This document shows positions 1 to 8,644 of a stretch of 64,000 nt of DNA, piece after piece. The stretch spans positions 22,299-86,298 of the forward strand of contig JBGAVW010000014.1 of NCBI GenBank assembly GCA_044227925.1. Reading direction: 5' to 3'. Positions within the stretch are counted from its first letter, which is position 1. Each line of letters begins with the position of its first letter. This stretch comes from JADJLQ01 sp044227925 (GTDB lineage: Bacteria; Bacteroidota; Bacteroidia; Chitinophagales; Saprospiraceae). Under the pieces are notes generated by a model that searched no databases, was not told the origin of the DNA, and saw nothing but the letters and a program-made list of their open reading frames with translations. Position numbers and translations under genes: made by a program.

Positions 1-416
1 TGGTGAGTACTTGATTTGAAAAAAGCATTTCCTTTTCCTCCGCGACCACCCTGAAGAAGGCATACTGTCTGACCATTTTTAGTAATCTCAGCAAGTTGTC
101 TTCCGGATTCGACATCCCTGATAACGGTTCCCAGCGGCACTTCAATATATTGATCAGGACCCGCGCCTCCAGACATATTCGCTTTGGCACCGGATTCCCC
201 ATCCCCCGCGAAAACATGCTTTTTATATCTGAGATGGAGTAATGTCCACAGTTGACTATTACCCACAGCATAAATACTACCTCCTGATCCGCCATCACCA
301 CCATCAGGCCCCCCTCTTGGCACGTATTTTGCCCGACGCAAATGCACAGCACCTGCCCCCCCTTTACCAGACCGGCATTGGATCTTAACAAAGTCAATAA
401 AATTTTCTTCTCCCAT
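1..416 (-). CDS. obg: GTPase Obg, N-terminal part (cut by window edge)
   Basis: Obg is a ribosome-associated GTPase acting in late 50S subunit assembly and stress control. Only the first ~138 codons are present; the gene runs off the left edge on the minus strand. Translated from the ATG at 414-416 the protein begins MGEENFIDFVKIQCRSGKGG and continues with the glycine-rich repeats of the Obg fold (RGGPDGGDGG, SGGAGPDQ, QGGRGGKGN), which is diagnostic of the N-terminal GTP1/OBG domain. The GTPase domain itself lies outside the window. It follows adk with a 57-bp gap in the same direction, a common pairing in Bacteroidota, so the two are probably co-transcribed. Confidence 0.95.
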   Translation of the reverse strand, partial: MGEENFIDFVKIQCRSGKGGAGAVHLRRAKYVPRGGPDGGDGGSGGSIYAVGNSQLWTLLHLRYKKHVFAGDGESGAKANMSGGAGPDQYIEVPLGTVIRDVESGRQLAEITKNGQTVCLLQGGRGGKGNAFFKSSTH

Positions 417-473
417 TTTTATATCATAAGCAATGAATACACTTTCACCGCTTTCACATCCTTTTTTATTTTG

Positions 474-1067
474 TCAATAAACAAAGGATGTAGTATATCG
501 ATCATCTATGAGCAAACATAACTCATCAAATATTTCGTCTATAGAACCCATTCCATTTACCTGGACGGCTATTTTTTGTGCATCATAATAGTCATATACC
601 GGTGTGGTTTCGTCCCGATAGACTTGCAAACGTTTTCTGATAATCGATTCATTTACATCGTCGGCACGACCAGATGACTTACCCCGGTTTAATAATCTAC
701 TGATCAACTCCTCCTCATCGACTACCAGGGAAATCATAGCAGTCATTTTGATATTCTTTTTATTAAGTAATTCATCGAGGGCTTCAGCTTGAGCAATAGT
801 GCGTGGAAATCCATCCAATATAAAACCATTTTTCACCCTGTCGGATTCCATACGCTGCTGGAGCATAGCAATAGTGACCGAATCCGGCACCAACTGTCCT
901 TTGTCCATGTATGACTTAGCCAGCTGTCCCAATTCAGTATTATTTCCCAACTCGTATCTAAACATATCACCTGTAGACAGGTGGGCGATACCGTATTTTT
1001 CAACCAATTTTTGGGCCTGGGTGCCTTTGCCAGAACCCGGAGGACCAAATAAAATTAAATTAATCAT
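474..1067 (-). CDS. adk: Adenylate kinase, short-lid form
   Basis: Cytoplasmic nucleotide kinase interconverting ATP + AMP and 2 ADP. The open frame extends upstream, but the ATG at 1065-1067 gives the canonical start MINLILFGPPGSGKGTQAQ with the P-loop GPPGSGKGT at residues ~7-15. Further family motifs are STGDMFR (AMP site), GFPRT and RGKSSGRADD. The lid is the short version without the zinc-binding insertion, typical of Bacteroidota. Length is 197 residues, normal for this form. It lies directly upstream of obg. The divergent MerR gene begins 139 bp away, so promoters for both directions must lie in 1068-1206. Confidence 0.97.
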   Translation of the reverse strand: MINLILFGPPGSGKGTQAQKLVEKYGIAHLSTGDMFRYELGNNTELGQLAKSYMDKGQLVPDSVTIAMLQQRMESDRVKNGFILDGFPRTIAQAEALDELLNKKNIKMTAMISLVVDEEELISRLLNRGKSSGRADDVNESIIRKRLQVYRDETTPVYDYYDAQKIAVQVNGMGSIDEIFDELCLLIDDRYTTSFVY

Positions 1068-1206
1068 TTGACTATAAAATCCTGATGTTTCCTGTAAAGG
1101 CGAAAGATACAAATAATTGATGCACTGACCGATACAAAGTTTTGCCAGAATTTTATACCTTTAGACTAATAATTTACCAACCAAAACCGTTAAAAGGGAT
1201 TTAGGC

Positions 1207-1551
1207 ATGCTCTCATTATTAAAGGAAGACAAATTATATTACAGCATCGGCGAAATCTCGGATATGTTTGGAGTATCCAAATCATTGATCCGGTATTGGG
1301 AGACAGAATTCAGTATTCTCAAGCCTCATAAGAATAGTAAAGGCGACAGACGATATACCAAAGAAAATATAGATCAGTTGCAATTGATTTTTGACCTGGT
1401 AAAAAACAGGGGCTTTACCATCGAAGGCGCAAAAAATGAAATCAAACAAAATAAAGATCTGATCAAACAACGGCAAGCGGTACTGCAAAAACTGATCAAC
1501 CTAAAAGCTGAAATGCAGAAATGGAAAGATTCACTGGTAATAGAAAAATAA
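1207..1551 (+). CDS. Small MerR-family transcriptional regulator
   Basis: DNA-binding regulator of 114 residues. Residues ~11-78 form a MerR winged helix: YYSIGEISDMFGVSKSLIRYW is the helix-turn-helix, followed by the wing with GDRRYTKENI. The rest is a short lysine- and glutamine-rich helix that probably forms the antiparallel dimerisation coiled coil. There is no effector or metal-binding domain and no cysteine pattern, so this belongs to the minimal MerR type seen widely in Bacteroidota, whose ligand is unknown. It is divergent from adk and convergent with the AT-rich cassette. The target is not evident from the sequence. Confidence 0.9.
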   Translation: MLSLLKEDKLYYSIGEISDMFGVSKSLIRYWETEFSILKPHKNSKGDRRYTKENIDQLQLIFDLVKNRGFTIEGAKNEIKQNKDLIKQRQAVLQKLINLKAEMQKWKDSLVIEK

Positions 1552-1583
1552 ATTAAGTTAATTTTAATCTACGACTATCTTTA

Positions 1584-2345
1584 CTATTTTGGTTTATTCA
1601 TTTTACCCAAAGAATAACCCAAACTTAGCCCCAAACCTGCTCCACTTCCCTTAGTATATAATATAATTCTATTTGAATCACCTATTTTTACCTGAGTATT
1701 ATAATATGAATAATATAAAGCTACATTGGTTAGGTTTCTAAAACCAAATTGATAACTCTGAATTATCTTCAAATAAACTTTACTAGATAAATTGTACTTA
1801 AGCTCAATAGCAGATTTGAATAAAAGAGACATTTTACTTGTACCTAAAGAATGGGTGAAATAGTTTGATAATAAAAAATATTGGTTATCAATTTGAACTT
1901 CATTTGTCACTCTTGTTTTTAAAAGAAAATCATTTGAATTAGCATTATTACTAAACAATAATGCACAACCTAAAATAGGTGAAAAACTTATTTTCTTGCT
2001 CTTATAAATCTCTGTCTTAATGTAAAATGGTAATTGATAAACTAAAAACTTACCTTTTAAATCTGGCAAACTGTATGCGGGTGGAATCAGTTGATTATTT
2101 GTTAACGAAAAATTCATATTATATTTGGTACTTGTTAAGCCTGATATAAAGGAAATTTTTTTAAAATTCCACCAAATTAAAACATTTCTTTCATAAGAAA
2201 TTTTTGAAACAGTATATGAATCAAAATTTCGAATTTTAAATGCTTCTGTTCTAATGAATACAATATTTGATCCTATTTCGATACCGAATTGCCCATATAA
2301 TTTATTTATAAACAAAAATAAAAAAAACAATAGTTGGGCTTTCAT
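1584..2345 (-). CDS. Hypothetical envelope protein, barrel-like (cassette gene 3)
   Basis: I do not recognise a family. The 253-residue product begins with a hydrophobic signal peptide (about residues 1-18, ending near LYGQ), followed by alternating short strands rich in Tyr, Phe, Asn and Ser, and ends in repeated glycine/leucine strands (GAGLGLSLGYSLGK). This pattern suggests an outer-membrane beta-barrel of the PorT/OmpA-like size class. Its ATG overlaps the stop of the preceding gene by 4 bp (ATGA), implying translational coupling. Base composition is clearly more AT-rich than the flanking housekeeping genes. Function unknown; the barrel assignment is inference. Confidence 0.7.
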   Translation of the reverse strand: MKAQLLFFLFLFINKLYGQFGIEIGSNIVFIRTEAFKIRNFDSYTVSKISYERNVLIWWNFKKISFISGLTSTKYNMNFSLTNNQLIPPAYSLPDLKGKFLVYQLPFYIKTEIYKSKKISFSPILGCALLFSNNANSNDFLLKTRVTNEVQIDNQYFLLSNYFTHSLGTSKMSLLFKSAIELKYNLSSKVYLKIIQSYQFGFRNLTNVALYYSYYNTQVKIGDSNRIILYTKGSGAGLGLSLGYSLGKMNKPK

Positions 2346-3112
2346 AGCTTCACCATTATACCAATTCCCAAACCTAATTCACTTCCATTATCAAATAAGA
2401 AAGTAGTATAGGGCTTGTTTGTTGATGGTGAAGTATCGCTAAAATATCCATAATTTCCTTTTAAAAAATAAAAATTAGAAAGACCAGTATTATAATTAAG
2501 CATTAAGTTAAAATCAACCAACTTATTATAATGATATTGTAGATTAAATATAGTTTGCAAAATAATTATATTGGAAATCTTCAAATCATAAAAATGGTAA
2601 TTTATATTTATTGGCTCTGAAACTTTCTTTGAAATCCTAAAGATAGAACTATCTTGTAAATCTTTAGATTTTCCTTTCTTTAAGCCAAAGCCAAGACCAA
2701 AATTAAAATTAAAGTAATCAGAAAGTTTATGAACGTAATATATTTGAAGAGCTAAGGATTCAGATTTAATTTTGATATTTGAAACAATTGGGTTAATATA
2801 TTTTAAATCTTTAAATAAAAATGCTCCTGAATTAATATTCATTCTTGGTTTTATAAATTGAATATTATAATTTAATTTAAACATCAAAAATGACTTTTCA
2901 AATCCAATGAATATTTCCGGATAAAAGTTAGACCTAATAAATGAGTTAGCTATTTTTTGATCACTTGCTGAAAGCAATCCATTAATATCGAGTATTGCAT
3001 AATAATTCCCAGTAAAGATAGAATTGACTCCGTTTATACCTATACTCCAGTCTTGAGAATCAAGAGAATTAATATAAAAGAAAAAAAAAACAAATTTAAT
3101 ATAGAGTCGCAT
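2342..3112 (-). CDS. Hypothetical envelope protein, barrel-like (cassette gene 2)
   Basis: A 256-residue protein of no family I recognise. It starts with a signal peptide (MRLYIKFVFFFFYINSLDSQ, cleavage probably after residue ~19) and then has many aromatic amphipathic strands; the C-terminus GSELGLGIGIMVKL resembles a final outer-membrane strand. It resembles its downstream neighbour in size and organisation, so the two may be diverged paralogues or two barrels of one complex. It begins 5 bp after the lipoprotein gene and overlaps the next gene by 4 bp, so the three form one operon. The coding DNA is extremely AT-rich; the stretch 2461-2520 has about 10 G or C in 60 bases. Confidence 0.7.
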   Translation of the reverse strand: MRLYIKFVFFFFYINSLDSQDWSIGINGVNSIFTGNYYAILDINGLLSASDQKIANSFIRSNFYPEIFIGFEKSFLMFKLNYNIQFIKPRMNINSGAFLFKDLKYINPIVSNIKIKSESLALQIYYVHKLSDYFNFNFGLGFGLKKGKSKDLQDSSIFRISKKVSEPININYHFYDLKISNIIILQTIFNLQYHYNKLVDFNLMLNYNTGLSNFYFLKGNYGYFSDTSPSTNKPYTTFLFDNGSELGLGIGIMVKL

Positions 3113-3117
3113 TATAG

Positions 3118-4344
3118 CTAATTCCTTCTAATTGCTCCAACAGTTACATCTGCTTCGTTTGGTTCAATATAAGTTTGTGCAGCAACTTGCTGTTGTAAAG
3201 GATAATTGTTTACAGGTGGGCAATGGAATTTATGCATATATGGCCCGGAATATGAAAAAATTGTCATTCTATTGCTGTTGTCAATTGGTGTACAAGAATT
3301 ATAGCTGGAAATTATCTCAGTTGAATTTCTATGAGGATCTTCTTCAAAAAATATAAAGTCATAGCATTCTCCGTAATCAATAAGACCCTCGGGAAACGAA
3401 AAGGAATTAGTAGTTGTTAGATAAGTATCATTCTGTCCAAAAGAATGTACTATTTCCATTAAATGGGTACTCTTAAAATCCAGAATTTGATATAATGATC
3501 CATTAGGAGTACAATTAGTATTACCATGCCTGCAAACTACTGATAATTCAGAATCACCCCAGCTTTCATGGGGTGAATGTAGAACAATTGTCCATAACCA
3601 AAATGAAGTACCATAAGATCTCATCTCAAGGCGTTGAGAATCATTAATTCTTTGATTCTTATTTCTTATTACCTCACCTTTGTTATTTGTTCTTTCATTT
3701 ACTGAAATGATCCACACCAAATGTTGTTTCGCGAATTCATGATTTATACTAAGTACAATCAAATTACCTTCATTATCTAATGTATAACCTGGAATTGTTT
3801 CTTCATCATTAAGAACTAATGCGATAATTGGAATTTCGTTTAAGTTGTTTTTATGTAATTCAAAATAAGGAATATATATTTGAGGAAACCATTTGAAATC
3901 TTGAGAATTGTACCCATTTATAATTTTTTCAAAAGTTTTTCTATCAGAAAATGACGGAAAGTTTGCTTCGACCTGAAGAGAATTAACTTTGAAAAGTTTT
4001 CGATTATCAGATTTCAATTTATTTAAATACATCAAATCGACCAAATTGCTATTTAGATCGCCAATATGTTTGATAAGTGTGTTCTCATCACCATCAAATT
4101 TATTATTCACTAATTGATGGACTTCGCTTCTAAAGTCTTTTAATTGTGCTAATTCTAGGACTGAAAGTGCAGTAGAATTAACCATTGCCTCAAATTCATC
4201 AATCTTTGTATCAAATTGATTAGTTTCATTAATTATTTTTCTATTTATTTCGGTTTTATATTTTAAATTAAAATTGTCTTCATTACAAGATAGAAAAAAA
4301 GAATAAATGATAAAGAATAAAGAAAGGGTTACAAAATTTTTCAT
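3118..4344 (-). CDS. Hypothetical lipoprotein (cassette gene 1)
   Basis: A 408-residue product with a type II signal peptide: a hydrophobic segment followed by the lipobox SFFLSC, so Cys20 should be lipidated, and the following Asn-Glu-Asp resembles the acidic export signal of surface lipoproteins in Bacteroidota. Residues ~35-120 look helical; the rest is mixed, with several Cys and His residues (for example VVCRHGNTNC, HSPHESWGDSE) that could be disulfide- or metal-bound. I know no matching domain. It is first in the three-gene AT-rich operon, with barrel-like proteins after it; a surface lipoprotein plus barrels suggests an envelope complex, but no substrate is indicated. Confidence 0.7.
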   Translation of the reverse strand: MKNFVTLSLFFIIYSFFLSCNEDNFNLKYKTEINRKIINETNQFDTKIDEFEAMVNSTALSVLELAQLKDFRSEVHQLVNNKFDGDENTLIKHIGDLNSNLVDLMYLNKLKSDNRKLFKVNSLQVEANFPSFSDRKTFEKIINGYNSQDFKWFPQIYIPYFELHKNNLNEIPIIALVLNDEETIPGYTLDNEGNLIVLSINHEFAKQHLVWIISVNERTNNKGEVIRNKNQRINDSQRLEMRSYGTSFWLWTIVLHSPHESWGDSELSVVCRHGNTNCTPNGSLYQILDFKSTHLMEIVHSFGQNDTYLTTTNSFSFPEGLIDYGECYDFIFFEEDPHRNSTEIISSYNSCTPIDNSNRMTIFSYSGPYMHKFHCPPVNNYPLQQQVAAQTYIEPNEADVTVGAIRRN

Positions 4345-4442
4345 AGCAATTAATTTAATATTGTTAGTGTATAATATTAATAAAGTTAATATGTAATTTT
4401 CAAATAATAACTTTTGACTAAAACTTTAACATTGGTTAAAAG

Positions 4443-5048
4443 TTAAAGTAATATCCTCTCAGCACAAAATTTAAAGTCCTGCTCCTCATTAGAGGCAATG
4501 AAAATTAATTTATTTTGGCGTTGTAGGTCTAAATGCTGGAAAAACCAGTCTTTTGCATTCTCATCCAGGTTGGAAGTCGGCTCGTCAAGGAAGATGATTT
4601 CAGCTTTGGAATAAAGAGCCAATCCCAGTTTTACCCGTTGTTTCATACCTGAAGAAAACTGCACCATTGGTCGGTGAGCAGAAGATCCCAGTTGCATCAT
4701 CTCTATCCATTGAGTTGTATCTGAAAATCGATCTGAGGGCTTGAATCCGGTGTGAAAATCGATCATTTCTGCCAAAGTAAATTCTTCCAACAATTCCGTA
4801 TACGGGGCGGCAACACTTAGGTATTGGTATATATCCTCTCTCTTTACAGATTCTTGACCTGATACATATTGTATTTTTCCTTCCGTAGCAGACAATAATC
4901 CTGAAATGATTTTGAGAAAAGTAGATTTACCGGATCCGTTTCTTCCTGAGATGCCATAGATATTATTGCTTTGAAAAAGGAAAGAAAGATTTCTGAATAC
5001 CCAACCATGCTGATACCGTTTGCCAAGTCGGTCTACTGCTATTTCCAT
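4443..5048 (-). CDS. ABC transporter ATP-binding protein, linked to lipid A genes
   Basis: A stand-alone ABC ATPase of 201 residues. Walker A is GRNGSGKST (~37-45), the signature is FSSGMKQR and Walker B with the catalytic Glu is IIFLDEPTSNLD. It is shorter than most ABC ATPases (about 220-250) and carries no membrane domain. Its ATG (5046-5048) directly abuts the stop codon of lpxA, so it is translated with the lipid A genes. An ATPase downstream of lpxA is recurrent in Bacteroidota. The resemblance is to CcmA-type exporters. No permease is present here, so its partner is encoded elsewhere and the substrate is unknown. Confidence 0.9.
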   Translation of the reverse strand: MEIAVDRLGKRYQHGWVFRNLSFLFQSNNIYGISGRNGSGKSTFLKIISGLLSATEGKIQYVSGQESVKREDIYQYLSVAAPYTELLEEFTLAEMIDFHTGFKPSDRFSDTTQWIEMMQLGSSAHRPMVQFSSGMKQRVKLGLALYSKAEIIFLDEPTSNLDENAKDWFFQHLDLQRQNKLIFIASNEEQDFKFCAERILL

Positions 5049-5849
5049 TTATTGGCTGATCTGCCGGAATCCTTTCATAATACCCCTTTCAGAGCTTCTA
5101 ATAAATTCCAGTATTTTGTTTTTTTCAATACTTGCCGGGATGTTTTTTTCTATTAAATCCAAGGCCTGGGAGGTATTGTACCCTTTTACAAAAAGATACC
5201 GGTAGGCATCCTGAATGGATTTTATTGTTTCATCTGAAAACCCTCTCCTGGAAAGCCCTATACTATTTATACCTGCATAAGAAATGGGTTCACGAGCTGC
5301 CTTCACATACGGAGGAATATCTTTTCTGACTAATGATCCACCCCCTACCATTACATGATCGCCTATTTTTACAAACTGATGAACCGCTGTAAGTCCACCC
5401 AATACTGCAAAACGGCCGACATGAATATGACCTGCAAGATTTACATTATTAGCCAGGATTACGTTTTCTTCCAGCACACAATCGTGAGCAACATGTACAT
5501 AAGCCATCAGCAGGCAATTGTCTTTAATGGTGGTAGTCCAGTTGGCTTTGGTACCTCTATTTAAAGTACAATACTCTCTGATGATTACGTTATTGCCTAT
5601 TTCGAGCACAGAATGTTCACCTTTATATTTTAAATCCTGAGGGACCGCACCTACTACTGCACCTGGAAATATTTTGCAATTATCTCCCAGTCGGGTCCCA
5701 TCCAGGATGCAGGCATTAGGGCCAATCCAGGTATTGTCACCGATCTCCACATCTGCTTCTATAGTGACGAATGGGGAGATATGCACATTTTTGCCTATAC
5801 GTGCATCAGGATGCACATTACTTAAATGGTATTGTGTTAATAATTCCAT
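5049..5849 (-). CDS. lpxA: UDP-N-acetylglucosamine acyltransferase
   Basis: First enzyme of lipid A synthesis, transferring a 3-hydroxyacyl chain from ACP to UDP-GlcNAc; cytoplasmic homotrimer. The 266 residues contain hexapeptide repeats forming a left-handed beta-helix (IGKNVHISPFVTIEADVEIG and following) and the conserved region around the catalytic histidine (MAYVHVAHDCVLEENVI), then a C-terminal helical part. Size matches LpxA (about 260). It lies 3 bp after lpxC/fabZ and abuts the ABC ATPase, so it is in the middle of the lpxD-lpxC/fabZ-lpxA-ATPase transcription unit. Confidence 0.96.
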   Translation of the reverse strand: MELLTQYHLSNVHPDARIGKNVHISPFVTIEADVEIGDNTWIGPNACILDGTRLGDNCKIFPGAVVGAVPQDLKYKGEHSVLEIGNNVIIREYCTLNRGTKANWTTTIKDNCLLMAYVHVAHDCVLEENVILANNVNLAGHIHVGRFAVLGGLTAVHQFVKIGDHVMVGGGSLVRKDIPPYVKAAREPISYAGINSIGLSRRGFSDETIKSIQDAYRYLFVKGYNTSQALDLIEKNIPASIEKNKILEFIRSSERGIMKGFRQISQ

Positions 5850-5852
5850 GGT

Positions 5853-7256
5853 TTATGAAATTGGGTTTGTATCTCTTCTTACGATTTGGGCTGTGAGCTC
5901 GCCTTCAGAAACGATTTTATTTCCTACATAGGCCGTGCCCCACATTTGCACTATCCCTCTTCGTATGGGTGACATGAGTTCCATTTTTAATATAAGGGTA
6001 TCTCCGGGTACAACTTTGGCTTTAAATTTAGTGTTTTCAATTTTTATAAAATAAGTATCCCAATTACCCGGATCCGGTTGCTGGGATATGGCTAATATCC
6101 CACCCGTTTGGGCGAGTGCTTCTATTTGTAAAACACCCGGAAAAATCGGATTGTTGGGAAAATGTCCCTGAAAACAAGATTCAGTAAATGTAATATTTTT
6201 AATACCCACTACATGCTGACTATCCAGTTCTATGATTTTATCTATCAATAAAAAGGGGTGTCTGTGAGGCAATATGGATTGGATTTTTTCTACATCCATC
6301 AGTGGTGGATCGTCGGGGTTGTATACCGGCTTACCTTTGAGTTTTCTGAGCTCAGCAAACTTTTTTTTAAGAAGTTTGGCAAATTCCACATTTGCTGTAT
6401 GGCCAGGTTTGTTGGCTACTATTTTCGCCTTTATTGGCTTTCCGACCAAAGCAAGGTCACCGATGATGTCTAAAATTTTATGCCTTGCCGCTTCATTAGA
6501 AAATTGCAACTCTACCGTATTGAGTATTCCTTCTTTTTCAACCTTGATCGATGGCTTATTTAGTTTCTTGGCCAGATCGTCGAGTTCCTCTTGTGTCATC
6601 ATCCGGTCTACGATCACAATAGCATTATTCAGATCACCTCCTTTGATGAGATTTTCATTGGCTAGTTTTTCAATTTCCCTGAGGAATACAAAAGTTCTGC
6701 AGGGAGCTATCTCGGTTTCATATTCTGATAAATCGTTGAGATTAGCAAATTGCTGACCAAGTATAGGAGATTTAAAATCGATCATAGCGGTGACTTCGAA
6801 TTTATCTGAAGGCACAGCAATAAGCTCAGTACCGCTGAGTTCGTCTTTAAATGCTACAGGCTCCAATAACTCCAGGTATTCTTTATCGATCTCTTGAATT
6901 TGAACCCCAATCTTTGAAAAAGATTCTACAAATTCTTTTGAGCTGCCATCCATGATTGGAACTTCAGGTCCGTCGATTTCTATTAAGGCATTATCAATTC
7001 CTAATCCAGCCAAAGCAGAAAGTATATGCTCTACTGTACTCACCTGTACATCGCCCGATTTTATGGTAGTACCCCGGTTAGTGGATATTACTTTATTTAC
7101 ATCAGCAGCCAGGACCGGGCTTTCCAATAAATCCACACGTTGGAAACGGTAACCATGGTTCACAGGGGCAGGTTTCACTGTCATGGTCGCTAATTTGCCC
7201 GTGTGTAAGCCAATACCTTTAAAAACACAATCCATAGCGAGCGTACATTGTTTCAT
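5853..7256 (-). CDS. lpxC/fabZ: Bifunctional LpxC deacetylase / FabZ dehydratase
   Basis: A natural fusion found in Bacteroidota. Residues ~1-300 are LpxC, the zinc-dependent UDP-3-O-acyl-GlcNAc deacetylase that commits lipid A synthesis: HTG near the start, STVEHILSALAGLGIDNA with a metal His, and RHKILDIIGDLAL with the second metal His/Asp. Residues ~315-467 are FabZ, the 3-hydroxyacyl-ACP dehydratase, with the catalytic His in LPHRHPFLLID and the Glu-bearing segment GHFPNNPIFPGVLQIEALAQ. The ATG at 7254-7256 (MKQCTLAMDCVF) is preferred over the upstream TTG at 7268. Both activities use 3-hydroxyacyl-ACP pools, so the fusion links the two pathways. Confidence 0.96.
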   Translation of the reverse strand: MKQCTLAMDCVFKGIGLHTGKLATMTVKPAPVNHGYRFQRVDLLESPVLAADVNKVISTNRGTTIKSGDVQVSTVEHILSALAGLGIDNALIEIDGPEVPIMDGSSKEFVESFSKIGVQIQEIDKEYLELLEPVAFKDELSGTELIAVPSDKFEVTAMIDFKSPILGQQFANLNDLSEYETEIAPCRTFVFLREIEKLANENLIKGGDLNNAIVIVDRMMTQEELDDLAKKLNKPSIKVEKEGILNTVELQFSNEAARHKILDIIGDLALVGKPIKAKIVANKPGHTANVEFAKLLKKKFAELRKLKGKPVYNPDDPPLMDVEKIQSILPHRHPFLLIDKIIELDSQHVVGIKNITFTESCFQGHFPNNPIFPGVLQIEALAQTGGILAISQQPDPGNWDTYFIKIENTKFKAKVVPGDTLILKMELMSPIRRGIVQMWGTAYVGNKIVSEGELTAQIVRRDTNPIS

Positions 7257-7402
7257 ATTTCTAATCAATCAAATATTTAAAAGTATCAGTTGTGAAGAAA
7301 GATAGTTAACGTTGGGAATCACCGAAACCAATCTTAACAATACTGCAAATTTAAGTTAAAATATGCTGTGGTGCAGGATAAGATTTTGGATGATTGTGAT
7401 AA

Positions 7403-8437
7403 CTAAGTTTTAGATTCACTTTCTCTCAGTGCTTTTTCAATAGACCTGATTCTGTTTTCGAGTTCGGGAAGATTTTTAAAGAGAGCATAAGATCTCAAAA
7501 AATCAGTATACCCTATGGCAGGTGATCCAAACAATTTTTGATTTGGTTCATCTTTAGAGGACATTATTCCACTTTGAGCCTGAATCTGAGTGCCATCGGG
7601 AATATGAATATGCCCACTGATCCCTACCTGTCCACCAATCATACACCTGGCACCGACTTTGGCACTTCCTGCAATCCCCACTTGTGAAGCGATCACCGTA
7701 TTTTCCCCGATTTCAACATTATGTGCTATTTGAATGAGATTGTCCAATTTGCAGCCTTGCCTGATAATGGTTGATCCCATTGTAGCTCTGTCTACTGTAC
7801 AGTTTGATCCTATTTCTACATTAGATTCTATGACCACGTTCCCTAGTTGGGGAATTTTCTTAAATCTACCTTCTTCCATCACAAATCCAAACCCATCACT
7901 GCCTATTACTGTATTCGCATGAATGGTAACATGATCACCTATATTGCATCCTGCATAAATTTTGACACCGGGATAAAGGGTGACGCCGTTTCCAATTATC
8001 ACATCATGGCCTATGAATACCTGGTTATAAATCACAGAATTGGAACCAATTTTTACATTTTTTTCTATGCTCGTAAATGCCGCAATAGCTACATTTTCAT
8101 TTATTACAGCAGTTGAATCTATACTTGCCATAGTTGAAATTCCTGTAGGTTTTCCATTCCTTTCAAAATGACTCAGGAGGGTCCCAAGACTTTGGTATAC
8201 ATTAGGCACCCGAAGCATAGTTGCTTTTATTTCCTGTTGTGGCTTAAAATCTTCAGCTACTACAAGTACAGAGGCCTGGGTGGTATAGGCAAATGGCTCG
8301 TACTTAGGATTGCCCAAAAAGCTTACACTTCCAGGCAAAGCTTCTTCAATTTTGCTGGGATGGCTTACCTCTACATCCGGATCTCCTTCAATCTTGGCAT
8401 TGAGGAATGCTGCCAGATCCTTAGCACTCATTTTCAT
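7403..8437 (-). CDS. lpxD: UDP-3-O-acylglucosamine N-acyltransferase
   Basis: Third enzyme of lipid A synthesis; adds the N-linked hydroxyacyl chain to the product of LpxC. The 344-residue protein has an N-terminal uridine-binding domain (SVSFLGNPKYEPFAYTTQAS, ~35-55) and then a long run of hexapeptide repeats (IGSNSVIYNQVFIGHDVIIG; TIHANTVIGSDGFGF, characteristic of LpxD), ending in a C-terminal helix. Start ATG at 8435-8437; a second ATG two codons later is also possible. It is first in the lipid A unit, although 146 bp separate it from lpxC/fabZ, leaving room for an internal promoter. Confidence 0.96.
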   Translation of the reverse strand: MKMSAKDLAAFLNAKIEGDPDVEVSHPSKIEEALPGSVSFLGNPKYEPFAYTTQASVLVVAEDFKPQQEIKATMLRVPNVYQSLGTLLSHFERNGKPTGISTMASIDSTAVINENVAIAAFTSIEKNVKIGSNSVIYNQVFIGHDVIIGNGVTLYPGVKIYAGCNIGDHVTIHANTVIGSDGFGFVMEEGRFKKIPQLGNVVIESNVEIGSNCTVDRATMGSTIIRQGCKLDNLIQIAHNVEIGENTVIASQVGIAGSAKVGARCMIGGQVGISGHIHIPDGTQIQAQSGIMSSKDEPNQKLFGSPAIGYTDFLRSYALFKNLPELENRIRSIEKALRESESKT

Positions 8438-8580
8438 AAGGACACAAAGGTATGAGAATGATGGGAGTAATTTTGCTGGATTTTCGTTGCTAAATCTGGT
8501 AAATGCCAGCGACTAAATTACCTTCAAGCTTGAATCAGGGAGTACCTTGGTAAAAATTGTTAAAAACCTCTGATTCCCAG

Positions 8581-8610
8581 TTTGATAATTGGTAAAAAGT
8601 CTTACCTTTG
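8581..8610 (+). promoter_or_regulatory. Bacteroidota-type promoter of tRNA-Ile
   Basis: TTTG at 8581-8584, 18 bases, then TACCTTTG at 8603-8610. This fits the primary sigma factor consensus of Bacteroidota (TTTG about 19-21 bases before TAnnTTTG). The tRNA begins 35 bp downstream. A second TAnnTTTG match, TACATTTG at 8755-8762, lies 45 bp before tRNA-Ala but has no clear upstream TTTG. Confidence 0.6.
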
Positions 8611-8644
8611 CCGTCCCAAAATAAGTTTGGCAGGAATTTAATAT

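Noticed and set aside
1141..1163. TTTG and TACCTTTA before the MerR gene as a promoter
   Set aside because: The two elements are only 11 bases apart and the second is imperfect.
4424..4448. CTTTAAC/GTTAAAG inverted repeat at the end of the ABC ATPase gene
   Set aside because: Only 7-bp arms with an 11-base loop in an AT-rich area and no T tract; too weak for a terminator or operator call.
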